Source: Cryptomeria japonica
Lineage: Eukaryota; Streptophyta; Pinopsida; Cupressales; Cupressaceae
Length of the DNA stretch: 64,000 nt
Assembly: GCF_030272615.1 (NCBI RefSeq)
Contig: NC_081409.1
Coordinates: 476,440,573 to 476,504,572, forward strand
Reading direction: 5' to 3'
In this document: piece by piece, positions 24,970 to 36,144 of the stretch
How the letters are laid out: each line of letters begins with the position of its first letter
How positions within the stretch are numbered: position 1 is the stretch's first letter
The notes under the pieces: model-generated
Told to the model about the DNA's origin: nothing
Databases searched by the model: none
What the model saw: the letters and a program-made list of their open reading frames with translations, nothing else
Translations under genes and position numbers: made by a program

Positions 24970-26381
24970 TGATAATATGATGAATGAATAAGAATACAAT
25001 CAACTACTAAGAGGAGGGGATGAATCAATAGATATAAAAAAAACTAAAATTACACCAAACTTAATCCCAACTCATAAACCAATCACTGAACTAACCGGTT
25101 TAAACACTGTAACAAAAATTGTTATTGCACTGTCAAGCTTACCGGTTGAATAAAACATCAATGATATAATGTAACAGATCTGAAACTCACATACCATTTA
25201 ACCAAAACATCAAACCACTTTACTAACATTAGCAATAGCTCATTTCAGGTCATCTAATCATATCTAAGTGGCTTTACTAGTTAATCATATCAACCATATC
25301 AAAACATAACCACAAAATCATTCACCACTTGACACAATAATTTTTGACGTGGAAACCCAAATGGGAAAAACCACAGTGGGGATGAATATCTACAAGTATT
25401 CTAAACACTTCTAAAGTTTGCCCTGTTAGGAGCCAAGCCTTGTTAGAAGCTTTACAAAAATGTCATGTTAGGAACAGATCTGGTTAAGGACCACTCGGTT
25501 AAGAGATTGACTACAATACCTAGTTAAAGGAAATACCCTGTTAGGAGTAACCATGATAGAGGATTTCAAATCCAAGCTAATGGATAACCTAGTTAGAGGA
25601 TTTAGAAAGCACCAAGCCTGCTAAAGCTTACCCGGTTATGAGATTAATTGTTGTAATGGTTAGAGAACAACAGGGTTTTTGTTTATCTGGTAATAGCACT
25701 ATCTTGCTTAGTTAGATCCTTTTATGCTCTTATCTTCCTTGAAAACATTCTGCAAACACTCCTTCTGGTTCGACAATCAATCACACTACCACACTTAACC
25801 AAATTGCCAACACAATAAACAAAAAAAATCATCGACCTTAAAAGGAAAAACAATAGGTTGGTAACACATCACAAAACCTAAGATCTCATAGAGATTACAA
25901 ACATATCAGTTCAAACATGACCATTGGATTACATAGCAATCAGCTGCACATTGTTCAAGAAAACTTTGACTGCTCCTGGATCACCGCACATTGGATCATG
26001 TAACTCATCATGCGTTATTCACTTCATGCTATGCATTTATTCATTTACAAGATAAAATAGTTATCTCTATGCACCAAAACCACTTTGAAACTCTTCACAT
26101 GCATCATGCATACATGGCATCTCCATCTCTGATCACCATTCAATCATAGATCAACATAACCAATTCACCAAGATCCATCAATTAGGGTTTGGCATATCAA
26201 TAACTTAGGGTTGCCGGTTGATCACTCTGCTTCAAATACCAATATTGGTTTTCATCACTACTTAACCAATGGTTGCATTACTGCATCACTACCGGTTGCA
26301 ATACAACTTCATTGCTAGTTATGATTGACATCAATGACAACACTTATACTTCATTAATGCAATCTTCATGTAATGCCAACA
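24970..26381 (-). repeat. Copia-1 5' LTR
   Basis: 1,412 bp, matching 19,053-20,466. It starts TGATAATATGATG on the plus strand and ends GCCAACA. Differences from the other copy are scattered substitutions and small indels. Confidence 0.93.
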
Positions 26382-26527
26382 ATGGACCCACTAAACTTAT
26401 CTAGAATAGGCATTGTAATGCAGCAACATCTAAGTAGTTCATCTAGTTGGAGCAGTTAGCAGTGGACTTGCTTGGAAATTGTTGCATTTCTTCATTTTTT
26501 TAAATTAGATTTGTAGATTTGGGATTA
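26382..26527 (+). other. Left piece of LINE-1A plus unidentified insert
   Basis: 146 bp between copia-1 and gypsy-2. The first part should be LINE-1A (before the zinc-finger tail), but it does not translate cleanly. The right part is the left half of an unidentified insert, which resumes after gypsy-2 at 34,402; the shared GATTA duplication proves the two sides were once joined. Confidence 0.5.
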
Positions 26528-28113
26528 TGATGGGATGGGGTTTAGGATAAACTAGCCTATTCTATGCTCTTGGATCCTCCCCTTGGATCACCTGGTGTTC
26601 TCTTCACACCCTAGGGTCTCTAGGACTTCCCTTGCTTGAGGAATCCCCTAATCTTTCCCAATCCACCCACCAATGAGTTGCAATGCTGCTCCAAAGGTCT
26701 CACCTACTCATGAGACTCCAAACCCCTTACCATGGCTAATAAGGGCTAGGCTTATTCCACACCTTCCAAGGTCTTAGCAAGGATATTTCAGGTCTCTAAC
26801 AAGGTTTTTCCACCCATTCATGTGCCCCCAAGAGGTTTCAAGCTTTCAACCCCTTACCAATTTCACTGTTTTGTGTTTTTGCCTACAAAATAGGGCTACA
26901 AGGATTTTGACCAATTAGGCCTCCTACCCGGTCCTTTAGGGCTCCCTCTCACAAAAAATGCACAAACAACCCAGACTCCCAAAATGGACTACCATTCATT
27001 TGGAAAGGGCTCAAGGATTTCTCTAGTTTTGGGCCTCCAAGTGGCCGTACAGTGCCTAGGGCAAATTTTGGGGTTATCAAGGGTTTTGTGAGGGTTTTTA
27101 AGGTCTACTTGGGTCACAGTGAGTGTTCTATGTTTTATCCACCTTGTCTGGATTGGTGGAAGCTCTTCATTTACACCAATGGTGCTTCACACACTCCTCT
27201 ACACCTCCTCCAAAGGGTGCACTCTCCTCTGACCAACCTTGCTCTCCAAAACCTCTGCAACTTGACCCTTCCTAGCTGGGCACTATCCACTCTCACCTAG
27301 GAGTGGGTCTTTGTTTGGCCTCCTTGCATTTTAAAGGGCCCTTCTTGCATTGAAATATAGTACAAGGTATGCACTCTCATTTCCCATGGTTTCATGGTGG
27401 TTCCACAATGGGGAATGGAGTTATGCAGCTATTTACACAAACCAGTCCAAAACAGGACAGAGAAAAGACAGTTTACAAAGTATTTACAAACACACCTCAC
27501 TTACAAATCAAAACATATTCTTAATTCTCACAATTAAAGTAGATACACCATACAAGACACTCCACATATCTTTGTATGAAAATCAATCCATTAACTTGCT
27601 TGGTTGCTTCATTCAAACTGACTGGTAACCAACAAAATAGTCACAGTCAAGCTTTCCTTACTTGGGCCATACAACAATGATTAACCTCTTCATATTTTAG
27701 GGTTTGAAACATCTTATACTACCCATACCTCAGTTTGTGTGCCAAAATTAGGGCTCTCCACGCTCAATAAGGGTCTTTGACCATTTGGGTGGAAAAGTTG
27801 CTTGACAACTTTTAAAAGTTGTCATGCAATTTTTGCATCTTTTAAGCAACTTTGCCACTGTTGCTTTTCATGACTCCTAAGCCTATTTTGGGCTATCATA
27901 AGGAAAATAACATGCCAATAAGGCCTAACACACATCCAAGGCACACTCAGCATCTCCTGCACAAGAAATCACAACAAAACACTAAGGACCTAAAACTAGG
28001 ACCTAGTCAAGAACAAATGAGCTCATGGCTCTTATTCGTATACAATGGCTTCAAAAGAAGCATAACACCAACAAAAAAAAGGAGGAAGAGCTTGGAAGGG
28101 TGCTCCTACACCA
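26528..28113 (-). repeat. Gypsy-2 3' LTR
   Basis: 1,586 bp, plus-strand edges TGATGGGATGGGG and CTACACCA. It matches 32,812-34,401 along its whole length. Short open frames inside (27,052-27,300, 27,852-28,113) are also found in the other LTR and are not genes. Confidence 0.95.
27804..27823. other. Perfect 20-bp palindrome in gypsy-2 3' LTR
   Basis: GACAACTTTTAAAAGTTGTC reads the same on both strands and could form a hairpin. It is flanked by further TTGC/GCAA arms (AGTTGCTT left, ATGCAA right). The second LTR keeps it unchanged at 34,089-34,108. Confidence 0.85.
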
Positions 28114-28124
28114 TAATCCCCCTC
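28114..28124 (-). promoter_or_regulatory. Gypsy-2 polypurine tract
   Basis: Minus strand AGAGGGGGATTA directly before the LTR start TGGTGTAGGAG at 28,113. Confidence 0.8.
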
Positions 28125-28149
28125 TATACACAACTAAGAAATAGAAGGA

Positions 28150-29500
28150 GAGATGAGAGCCAGGTCTATTCCAAGTGTCTTGAACCTGCTCTCTTCAACC
28201 CAGGTAGCTTCAGACTCAGGCTGTCCTGCCCACTTCACCAAGTGTTCCATGTAGACCTGGTGTTTGGTGGACTTCTTTACTCTAGATTCCAAGATCTCCT
28301 CTATTATAGGCTTCTTCTCCTATGGTAAGACATTAACATCTAGGTCCTGCAATACCTTGGCTTGGTTCTCAGTCTGCCCTTCTATCTCACCCCTGTACAT
28401 GGTCAGGTCAGCAACATTAAAGACTGGTGATATAGCCAAATCTGAAGGCAGGTCAACCTTGTAAGCATTCTCACCATATTTTGCCACAATTCTACAAGGT
28501 CCTACTCTCTTCATTTTTAGTTTGGTAGGCTTACCACTTTGCATCCTAGCTTTGCTCAAATGGACCATCACAAAGTCACCCACCTTGAACTGAACCTCTC
28601 TCCTTTTCTCATCCATTTTGGCTTTCAGTTTTTGAGTGGATTCAAGGATGGCTTTCTTGACTTTCTCTTGAACTTCCTTGATGGTTTGAGTGAAGTCCTC
28701 TGCTTGCCCACTCTTCATCTCTAAAGTACCAAGGTCTCTCAACTCACATACTCCCCTTGGATGTCTGCCGTACACAACCTCAAAAGGACTTCTACCAGTG
28801 GTTCTATTCACACTATCATTATATGCATACTCTACTTGAGGAATGATTAGGTCCCATGTCTATCCATATACCTTAGTTAAACACCTCAACAAGTTGCCTA
28901 ACACCCTATTGATAACTTCAGTTTGACCATCAGTTTGAGGATGGTAAGCTGAGCTAAATGACAAGTTAGTTCCTAGTCTCCTCCACAATGTTTGCCAAAA
29001 ATGGCCCATGAACTTGTTGTCCCTTTTTGACACAATGCTTAAAGGGAGTCCATGAATCCTAACAATCTCCTTAAAGAAGAGATGTGCAACATAGCTAGCA
29101 TCATGTGTAGTCTTACATGGTATGAAATGGCTCATCTTGGAAAATCTATCTACTACCACATAGATGTTGTCCATACCTATCTTTGTCTTGGGAAGTCCTA
29201 CTACAAAGTCCATGCTTATACATTCCCAAGGCCTATTTGGGACCGACAATGGTTGATAGAGACTAGCATTGCTTGATCCTCCCTTTTCTCTGTGGCATGC
29301 ACCACATTGCTCTACATACCTCTTTACATCTCTTGGCAACTTTGGCCAATAGTAGTATCTCTATACTAAATCCAAGGTTTTGTTGACTCTAAAGTGTCCA
29401 CTTAAACTACCATTGTGTTTCTCTTGGATGAGGTTTTCCCTCATGGAACCTCTTGGCACACACAACTGATTACCTCTGAACAAGAGACCATTTTGGAGAG
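28150..29500 (-). pseudogene. Gypsy-2 integrase with C-terminal chromodomain
   Basis: Zinc-finger part ends YVEQCGACHREKG (29,310). The core has the first catalytic Asp in CISMDFVVGLPKTK (about 29,215) and the Glu in HPQTDGQTEVINRVLGN (about 28,920). The second catalytic Asp, normally in SDRD, reads SKRD near 29,030, so the active site is lost. The C-terminal GPF/Y module is RVGPCRIVAKYGENAYKVDL (about 28,500). After a TAG at 28,320 the frame continues into a chromodomain (IEEILESRVKKSTKH, then YMEHLVKWAG and EATWVEESRF), which places the element among chromoviruses. TAG or TAA stops also fall near 29,370, 28,860 and 29,559. Confidence 0.92.
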
Positions 29501-29558
29501 TATAATCTGCATACTCACCATGGAAATGGTTCTCAAACTCCTTGCAGACCTTGTAAGT

Positions 29559-30814
29559 TTATGAGAATTCTTCATCTCCTTCATAGAGGTCCTTGAAACC
29601 TTCTACTCCCATGCTCTGCAACTGTAGTTCTTGAACTATCAACAAATTCCTGCTTAATGCATCTGCCACCTTGTTGAGTTGCCCCTTCTTATGTTTGATG
29701 GTGAAGGTGAAGGATTGGAGGTACTCCATCCATTTCAAATGCTTGTTGCCAAGCTTCTCTTGAGTGTTAATGTAACTCAATGCCTTGTTGTCTGTGATCA
29801 CCACAAATTCCTTTGGAAGTAGGTAATGCCTCCATTTTTTAAGAGACTGCACTAATGCATACAACTCTAGGTCATAGGTTGAGTACTTCTTCTTTGCTTC
29901 ATTGAGCTTCTCACTGAAAAATGCCATAGGTCTTCCCTCGTGACTCAATACACCCATACTGCAATTCCACTTGCATCACACTCCAATGTGAATAGCTTAT
30001 CGAACGTAGGTAGGAGAAGGATAGGTTTTGTGGTTACTTCTTGCTTCAACAATTGAAATGCTTTGTCAGCCTGCTCAGTCCATTTAAACTTAGTTTTAAG
30101 GCCTCCTTTTATGGCGTCAAGGACTGGTGCACATATGCCACTGAAGTTCCTCACAAATTTTCTATAGAATTAGGCTAATCCATGGAAACTCCTAACTTCA
30201 GTCCCTGTTCTAGGTGCAGGCCAATTCAAGATTGCCTCCACTTTGCTTGGATCCATTTTCAAGGTTCCCTTAGATACCACAAATCTTAAGTAGACCAACT
30301 CTTGCTTCAGGAAGTCACACTTCTCTAGGTTGATGGATAACTTCTCCTCATGCAACCTCTCTAAGACTAACCCCAAATGCTCAAGGTGCTCCTCTTTCAT
30401 TCTGCTATAGATGAGAATGTCATCTAAGTACACCACCACAAATCTGCCTATGAAGTCTTTCAACCCCTCATTCATCAACCTCATGAAGGTGCTTGGGGCA
30501 TTGGTGAGTCCAAATGACATCACAAGCCATTCATACAATCCTTTTGTGGTCTTGAAAGCAGTCTTCCACTCATCACCCTCCTTGATTCTAATATAGTGAT
30601 AACCACTTTTAAGGTCCAACTTGGTAAAATACATAGCACCTCCTAAACAGTCCATTAAATCCTCTATCCTAGGGATAGGAAACCTATACCTTATAGTGAT
30701 CCTATTGATTTCCCTTGAATCACTGCAAAGTCTCCACTTACCTCCCTTCTTTGATGCTAGCACTACCGGGACTACACATGGGCTGATGCTCTTCTTATTT
30801 AGTCCTTGTTCCAA
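29559..30814 (-). pseudogene. Gypsy-2 reverse transcriptase and RNase H
   Basis: [57 protein letters not shown], and [19 protein letters not shown]; the catalytic YLDD is at 30,419-30,430 and intact. RNase H starts around 30,070 (TLECDASGIAV), changes frame near 29,950, and continues GVLSHEGRPMAFFSEKLNEA and VITDNKALSYI to 29,600. A stop sits at 30,170, between the RT connection and RNase H. Apart from these breaks the sequence is well kept. Confidence 0.95.
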
Positions 30815-31700
30815 TAACTCCTACACTTGCCTTGCTACCTCCTTGTTTTGATCAGGTGTGAGCTTGTATGTAGCTTTTTTAGGTAGGGATGCTCTGGGAA
30901 CAAAGTCTATTTGATGATTTATAGACCTTCTTGGTGGGAGTGTTGCAAGTGCTCCATCACTCACTATGTCCTTATACTCTTGCAACATTTGCTTCGCCTC
31001 CTTGGGTACTTCTACCTGCAACTTGTCTTCCTCCTCCTTTGGTTTCACAAAGATGGCACACTTCACTATCTCCTCCTCATGTAGCAAGTTTAAGAACTCT
31101 TTACCAGTAGCCAATAAGACACTAGGTGTTCTTGAAGTTCCCTCGTCATTCTCTGTCAAAGACTGAATCTTAAAGGTCTTGTTGTCCTTCTTGAATGAAA
31201 TGGAGTTCTCCTCTCCATCATAGATCACCTTCCTATCAAATTGCCAGGGTCTACCTAGTAATAGGTGACAGACATCCATAGGTAACACATCACAAAGGAT
31301 CTTATCCTTGTATCCGCAAATAAAAAACTCTACCCAAGTCTGCTCATTGACAAGCACACTCTGCTCATGATTCAACCATGTCACCTTGTATGGGTTAGTG
31401 TGGGGTATCCTTGTAAGTTTCAACTTCTCGGTTGCCTCCTCTGATATTATGTTATCAGTTGACCCTGAATCAACTATCACCTTGCAAACTTTACCAAGGA
31501 TCTTGCATCTCACCCTAAACAATGCTCTCCTATGCTTAGGTTCATTCTTGACTGGCTGTCTTATCAAGACCCTATTGAACATCAGATTTTCTCCAGTCTC
31601 TGATTCAATATGGTCCACTTTAGGTGTCTTGCTACTTGAAGAGTCTTCATGTGCATAAGAAACTCTCTTTCCACTATTTGATGAGGTAGGCTTGTCAGGG
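30815..31700 (-). pseudogene. Gypsy-2 aspartic protease
   Basis: Retropepsin-like domain. The active site is VIVDSGSTDNIISEEATEKL near 31,470-31,415, with a hydrophobic LPMDVCHLLLGRPW (about 31,255) matching the flap and LLGRPW motif of plant gypsy proteases. A linker rich in charged residues leads to a TAG at 30,821, then RT. The Asp-Ser-Gly triad is intact. Confidence 0.9.
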
Positions 31701-32771
31701 CATCTATATGTCGGGTGTCCCAATTGTCCACAATTGTAACACTTCATAGTTGCAAAGTAGGAGTTACCTCTTCCAATACCTCTACCCCTACTTGGACCAC
31801 CTTGTGCACCTCTTCCTCTAGAATGGCCCCCTCTAAGATTGGTTTCACTATCATGTTCAGTCAACTTGGCTTCTCCTTGGTTCCTCTGCTCATTTGCCTT
31901 GCTTTGGTAACCACCCCGGTGATTCACTTGTTCTCTACCTCTACCTCTACCCCTGTTGTTAGAGTCTCCTTTCCTTTTATTCCTCTCTTCCACCTTGACA
32001 ACAAGCTAATGACATTTTTGAATAGTAGTAGGAGTCCATAGGCTTATCTCCTCTTGAATGTTCCACTTTAGGCCACTTAGATACCTAGCCACCTTAATAG
32101 ATTCATCTTCTTGGACTTTGGATCTAAGACAAAGTTTTTGAAATTCTTCGGTGTAGGAGGTCACATCAAGGTCTTTTTGCTTCAAACTCTATCTCTTCTT
32201 ATGAAGTTGGACTTCATAATCCTCTAGTAAGTAGTTCTCTTTGATCTTGCTCACCATGGCCTTCCAATTGGCAATAGGTAGCTTCCCCATGCTAACTCTC
32301 TCTTCTTGTAGGTACGTCCACCATGTTAAAGCTGCTCCCCTTAATCTTGATTTGGCAACTTTAACCTTTTGAGCCTCTGTCACTCCTTCACACTCAAAGT
32401 GGTTTTCCATGCCCTCTATCCATTCCATGACAGTGTCAATGTCCATCCTTTCCACTAAAATGTGGCAATCCTTCAAAAGCTTTGGTGTTCAAAGCCTTAA
32501 TAGCTATTACAAATGGTTCTTCATTGAACAAGGGATCTAGTTTAGGTATAATGTCATCTATGTCTATGGTTTTCTTTCCTTTATCCTTGGTGTCTTCTCC
32601 CCAAGATCCTTGTGTCCTCTGATCCACCACTTCCTGCAGTTTATCCCTTATCTCACTCATAGCTTCTTCAAGGAGTCTATTCTTCTCCTTCTGCTCTTCT
32701 ACCTCCCTATCCAGCTCTACATTAGTGACCATTCTGCTTTCCCCTACTGATTCACTAGTATATAGAGACAT
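31701..32771 (-). pseudogene. Gypsy-2 gag
   Basis: The first methionine after the primer site is at 32,771; an N-terminal coiled coil follows (EVEEQKEKNRLLEEAMSEI). A frame change near 32,470 leads into the retrotransposon gag domain (MDIDTVMEWIEGMENHF, LRGAALTWWTYLQEER). TAG stops follow at 32,189 and near 32,008. The nucleocapsid is Gly/Arg-rich (31,950-31,760) and ends with one zinc knuckle CYNCGQLGHPTYRC (about 31,740). Confidence 0.92.
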
Positions 32772-32796
32772 ACACAGTCCAACAAATCTTTAATAG

Positions 32797-32809
32797 GCTC
32801 TGATACAAA
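32797..32809 (-). promoter_or_regulatory. Gypsy-2 primer-binding site
   Basis: Minus strand TTTGTATCAGAGC, two bases from the LTR edge. It matches the Met-tRNA site TGGTATCAGAGC except at the 5' bases. Confidence 0.8.
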
Positions 32810-32811
32810 TC

Positions 32812-34401
32812 TGATGGGATAGGGTTTGGGATAGACTAGCCTAGTCTATGCTCTTGGATCCTCCCCTTGGATCACTTGGTGTTCTCTTCACACCCTAGGG
32901 TCTCTAGGACTTCCCTTTCTTTGAGGAATCCCTTGACCTTGCCCAATCCACCCACCAATGAGTTGCAATGCTGCTCCAAAGGTCTCACCTACTCATGAGA
33001 CTCCAAACCCCTTACTATGGCTAATAAGGGCTAGGCTTGTTCCACACCTTCCAAGGTCTTAGCAAGGATAGGTGAGGTCTCTAACAAGGTTTTTCCACCC
33101 ATCCATGTGCCCCCAATAGGTTTCAAGCTTTCAACCCCTTACCGATTTCACTGTTTTGTGTTTTTGCCTACAAAATAGGGCTACAAGGATTTTGACCAAT
33201 TAGGCCTCCTACCTGGTCCTTTAGGGATCCCTCTCACAAATGATGCACAAACAACCCAAACTCCCAAAAAGGAGTACCATTCATTTGGCAAGGGCTCAAG
33301 GATTTCTCTAGTTTTGGGTCTCCAAGTAGCCGTATAGTGCCTAGGGAGAATTTTGGGGTTTTCAAGGGTTTTGTGAGGGTTTTTAAGGTCTACCTAGGTC
33401 ACAGTGAGTGTTCTATGTTTTAGCCACCTTTTCTAGATTGGGAGAAGCTCCTCCTTCACACCAATGGTGCTTCACACACTCCTCTACACCTCCTCCAAAG
33501 GGTGCACTCTCCTCTGACCAACCTTGCTCTCCAAGACCTCTGCAACTTGACCCTTCCTAGCCGGGCACTATCCACTCTCACCTAGGAGTGGGTCTTTGTT
33601 TGGCCTCCTTGCATTTTCAAGGGCACTACTTGCATTGAACTATAGTACAAGGTTTTCACTCTCATTCCCCATGGTTTCATGGTGGTTCCACAATGGGGAA
33701 TGGAGTTATGCAGCCATTTACACAAACTAGTCCAAAACTGGACAGAGAAAAGATAGTTTACAAAGTATTTACAAACACACCTCACATAAAAATAAAAACC
33801 TATTCTAAATGATCACAATGAAAGTAGATACACCATACAAGACACTCCACATAGCTTTGTATGAAAATCAATCCATTAACTTGCTTGGTTGCTTCATTCA
33901 AACTGACTGGTAACCAACAAAACAGTCACAGTCAAGCTTTCCTTACTTGGGCCGTACAAAAATGATTAACCTCTTCATATTTTAGGGTTTGAAACATCTT
34001 ATACTACCCATACCTCAGTTTTTGTGCCAAAATTAGGGCTCTCCATGCTCAATAAGGGTCTTTGACCATTTGGGTGGAAAAGTTGCTTGACAACTTTTAA
34101 AAGTTGTCATGCAACTTTTGCATCTTTTAAGCAACTTTGCCATTGTTGCTTTTCATGACTCCTAAGCCTATTTTGGGCTATCCTAAGGATAGTAACATGC
34201 CAATAAGGCCTAACACACATCCAAGGCACACTCAGCATCTCCTTCACAAGAAATCACAACAAAACACTAAGGACCTAAAACTAGGACCTAGTCAAGAACA
34301 AATGAGCTCATGGCTCTTATTCATATACAATGGCTTCAAAAGAAGCATAACACCAACCAAAAAAAGAAGGAGGAAGAGCTTGGAAGGGTGCTCCTACACC
34401 A
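32812..34401 (-). repeat. Gypsy-2 5' LTR
   Basis: 1,590 bp, starting TGATGGGATAGGG and ending CTACACCA on the plus strand; the partner of 26,528-28,113. It also holds the palindrome at 34,089-34,108. Confidence 0.95.
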
Positions 34402-35130
34402 GATTAGCACCAAGAGATTGTTGGCTTAAACATATTCAAGATTCATGGCATTTGGATTTGATTCCGGTGAGATATTGATTCCAGTATTGGTTTGGTGTTG
34501 GTGTGTTCTTACCGGTTGGTCTTGCAATATGTGGAGCAAAGAAGAATTGGGTTGTGAATAGTTTCCATAACTTGTGGATCATTAAGAGATGTTGTTTTGG
34601 ACCTGAACGATGTTCTTGGAGGTCCACGCAATGTTCTAAGCATTGTTGGAGATGTTATCGTTGATTTGGGCTGACATATTATTGTTGCACGTTTCATTAT
34701 GAACCGATGGATCATTCACCAACTTGATTGAGTTTTTTTTTCTTGTGGATGGTATAAAAAGGAAGATAGGAGACTAGTTTGAGACTACAGAGGTCCAAAG
34801 AAGAAAATATTCAGAACAGATGTAGTTTTCGAAGAGATTCTGGTCTAGGGGGACTGACGTTCGGAGGGACTGAGGTCCATATCAGTGCAGACTATTATCA
34901 GAGGTTGAATTGTTGAGAAAATGATCTATGGATCATAGATTTCAGTTCAAATAATTATTTTGTAATATTGGGTTGTGGTCCAACATGTGTAAATCCTGAG
35001 GGAATATGCAATTCATTTAACTATTATAAGGATTGCTCTTTACTGTTTTCCCTAGTTATATCTTGTGTTGTGTGAAGCGGTTACCAATATCTTTCATGGT
35101 GATTGTGTTATGGGTTGCAAGGCAAGGTTG
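34402..35130 (+). mobile_element. Right part of an unidentified insert, LTR-like
   Basis: About 730 bp that interrupt LINE-1A between its RT and its zinc-finger tail and that were themselves split by gypsy-2. No coding sequence. A good TATA box (GGTATAAAAAGG, 34,748-34,759) on the plus strand and a non-coding, promoter-like character suggest a solo LTR of another element. The left piece ends at 26,527. Outer ends and target duplication could not be fixed. An alternative is LINE-internal sequence that has decayed beyond recognition. Confidence 0.4.
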
Positions 35131-35149
35131 TCCTTCATTGGATCTTCCT

Positions 35150-36140
35150 ACGTTGTCTACATCACATTGCTTGCCAAAAGAAGGTGTTTTCTCTTGGATG
35201 ACAATAAAGAAAAAGATTCTCACAAGTGATAGATTAGTGAAATTTAGAATTCAGGGCCTAGGTCGATGTGTATTTTGTAAATCTAATTCAGAATTGATGA
35301 ACCATATTCTCTTGGGATTTCACAACTAAATGTTGGTGGTATTTCATGAACAAATTAAATTGGAGCGGTCCTCTACCCTTGGGAATTGATGAATATTTTA
35401 GAATGTATCCCCTTAAGAGAAAAAAATTGATATTAGGAGATATTTGGAATATCCTACGATCATCAATAGTTTGAGAGGCCCAAAAAGAATGCAACCAAAG
35501 AATTGTTTAGGATAAGGAAATGGATTCAAAACATTTATGTCACAAAATTGAGAGATGGGTCATAAAACTGGAAAATAAAGCTACTAAGACAAAGACACTC
35601 AAGAAAAATATATACACAAATTGGGATGACACAATGAAGAAGATGTTTGTAGGTCTTACCATTCTACCAATTTTGGGAACTGGTAAAAGGGACATGGAAG
35701 GTAGACATAGAGCTACAACATAATGGTGTGCACTATAGTCAAGTTGTATAAAAATAAACCTTGATGGGGTGTCCCTTGGCAGCTCAAGTTCAAGTGGCAT
35801 TGGGTGTGTGGTGAGAGATGATAGAGGTTAAATCCTAAAAGAGGCAATAGATTGTATTGGCCAAATGACAAACAATATTGCAGAATTCCATGTAGCTATG
35901 AGAGGACTACAATTGGGTATAGAGCTGGAAGCAAAATGAATTCATTTGGAAGGGAACTCCTTAATTGCTATCAACGCTATCTAAAAGAACAAGACACCAA
36001 ATTGTGTGTTGAATCAATATATCCCTCCAATCAAAATTATGTTTGATAGTTTGAAGGAATTTAGGTTAGCCACATATACAAAGAGGGGAATGAGGTAGTG
36101 GACAAGTTGGCAAAGGAGGCAACACTGAATGGACAAATGT
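35150..36140 (+). pseudogene. LINE-1A zinc-finger tail and RNase H domain
   Basis: Continuation of LINE-1A ORF2. The zf-RVT region is LPKEGVFSWMTIKKKILTS and CVFCKSNSELMNHILLGFHN (35,165-35,329). RNase H follows at about 35,755-36,140: INLDGVSLG (Asp), GCVVRDDRG, NNIAEFHVAMRGLQLG (Glu), HLEGNSLIAI (the usual Asp is Asn), and SHIYKEGNEVVDKLAKEAT (His/Asp box). Stops occur at several places (for example RG then TAA, EAK then TGA). RNase H after the zf-RVT is a known trait of some plant L1 families. Confidence 0.85.
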
Positions 36141-36144
36141 AATA

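Larger units (their letters stand above)
19053..26381 (-). mobile_element. Copia-1: complete Ty1/copia element, 7.3 kb, inside LINE-1A
   Basis: Two LTRs (19,053-20,466 and 24,970-26,381) flank gag, protease, integrase, RT and RNase H in copia order on the minus strand. LTRs begin TGTTGGCA and end in CA on the element's own strand. The flanking 5-bp duplication is ATGGG (19,048-19,052) and ATGGA (26,382-26,386), one mismatch. A Met-tRNA-type primer site and a polypurine tract are in place. LTRs differ visibly at many positions, and coding parts carry stops and frameshifts, so insertion is not recent. It interrupts the LINE-1A RT. Confidence 0.95.
26528..34401 (-). mobile_element. Gypsy-2: complete chromovirus, 7.9 kb
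   Basis: LTRs at 26,528-28,113 and 32,812-34,401 flank gag, protease, RT, RNase H, integrase and chromodomain in Ty3/gypsy order on the minus strand. A perfect 5-bp duplication GATTA lies at 26,523-26,527 and 34,402-34,406. Primer site and polypurine tract are in place. LTR copies are close, with scattered substitutions. The coding region has about eight single-base stops and two frameshifts, so this copy is dead but only moderately old. Confidence 0.97.

Noticed and set aside
27852-28328. 158-residue plus-strand frame
   Set aside because: Runs across the gypsy-2 LTR edge and is antisense to the chromodomain; an artefact.
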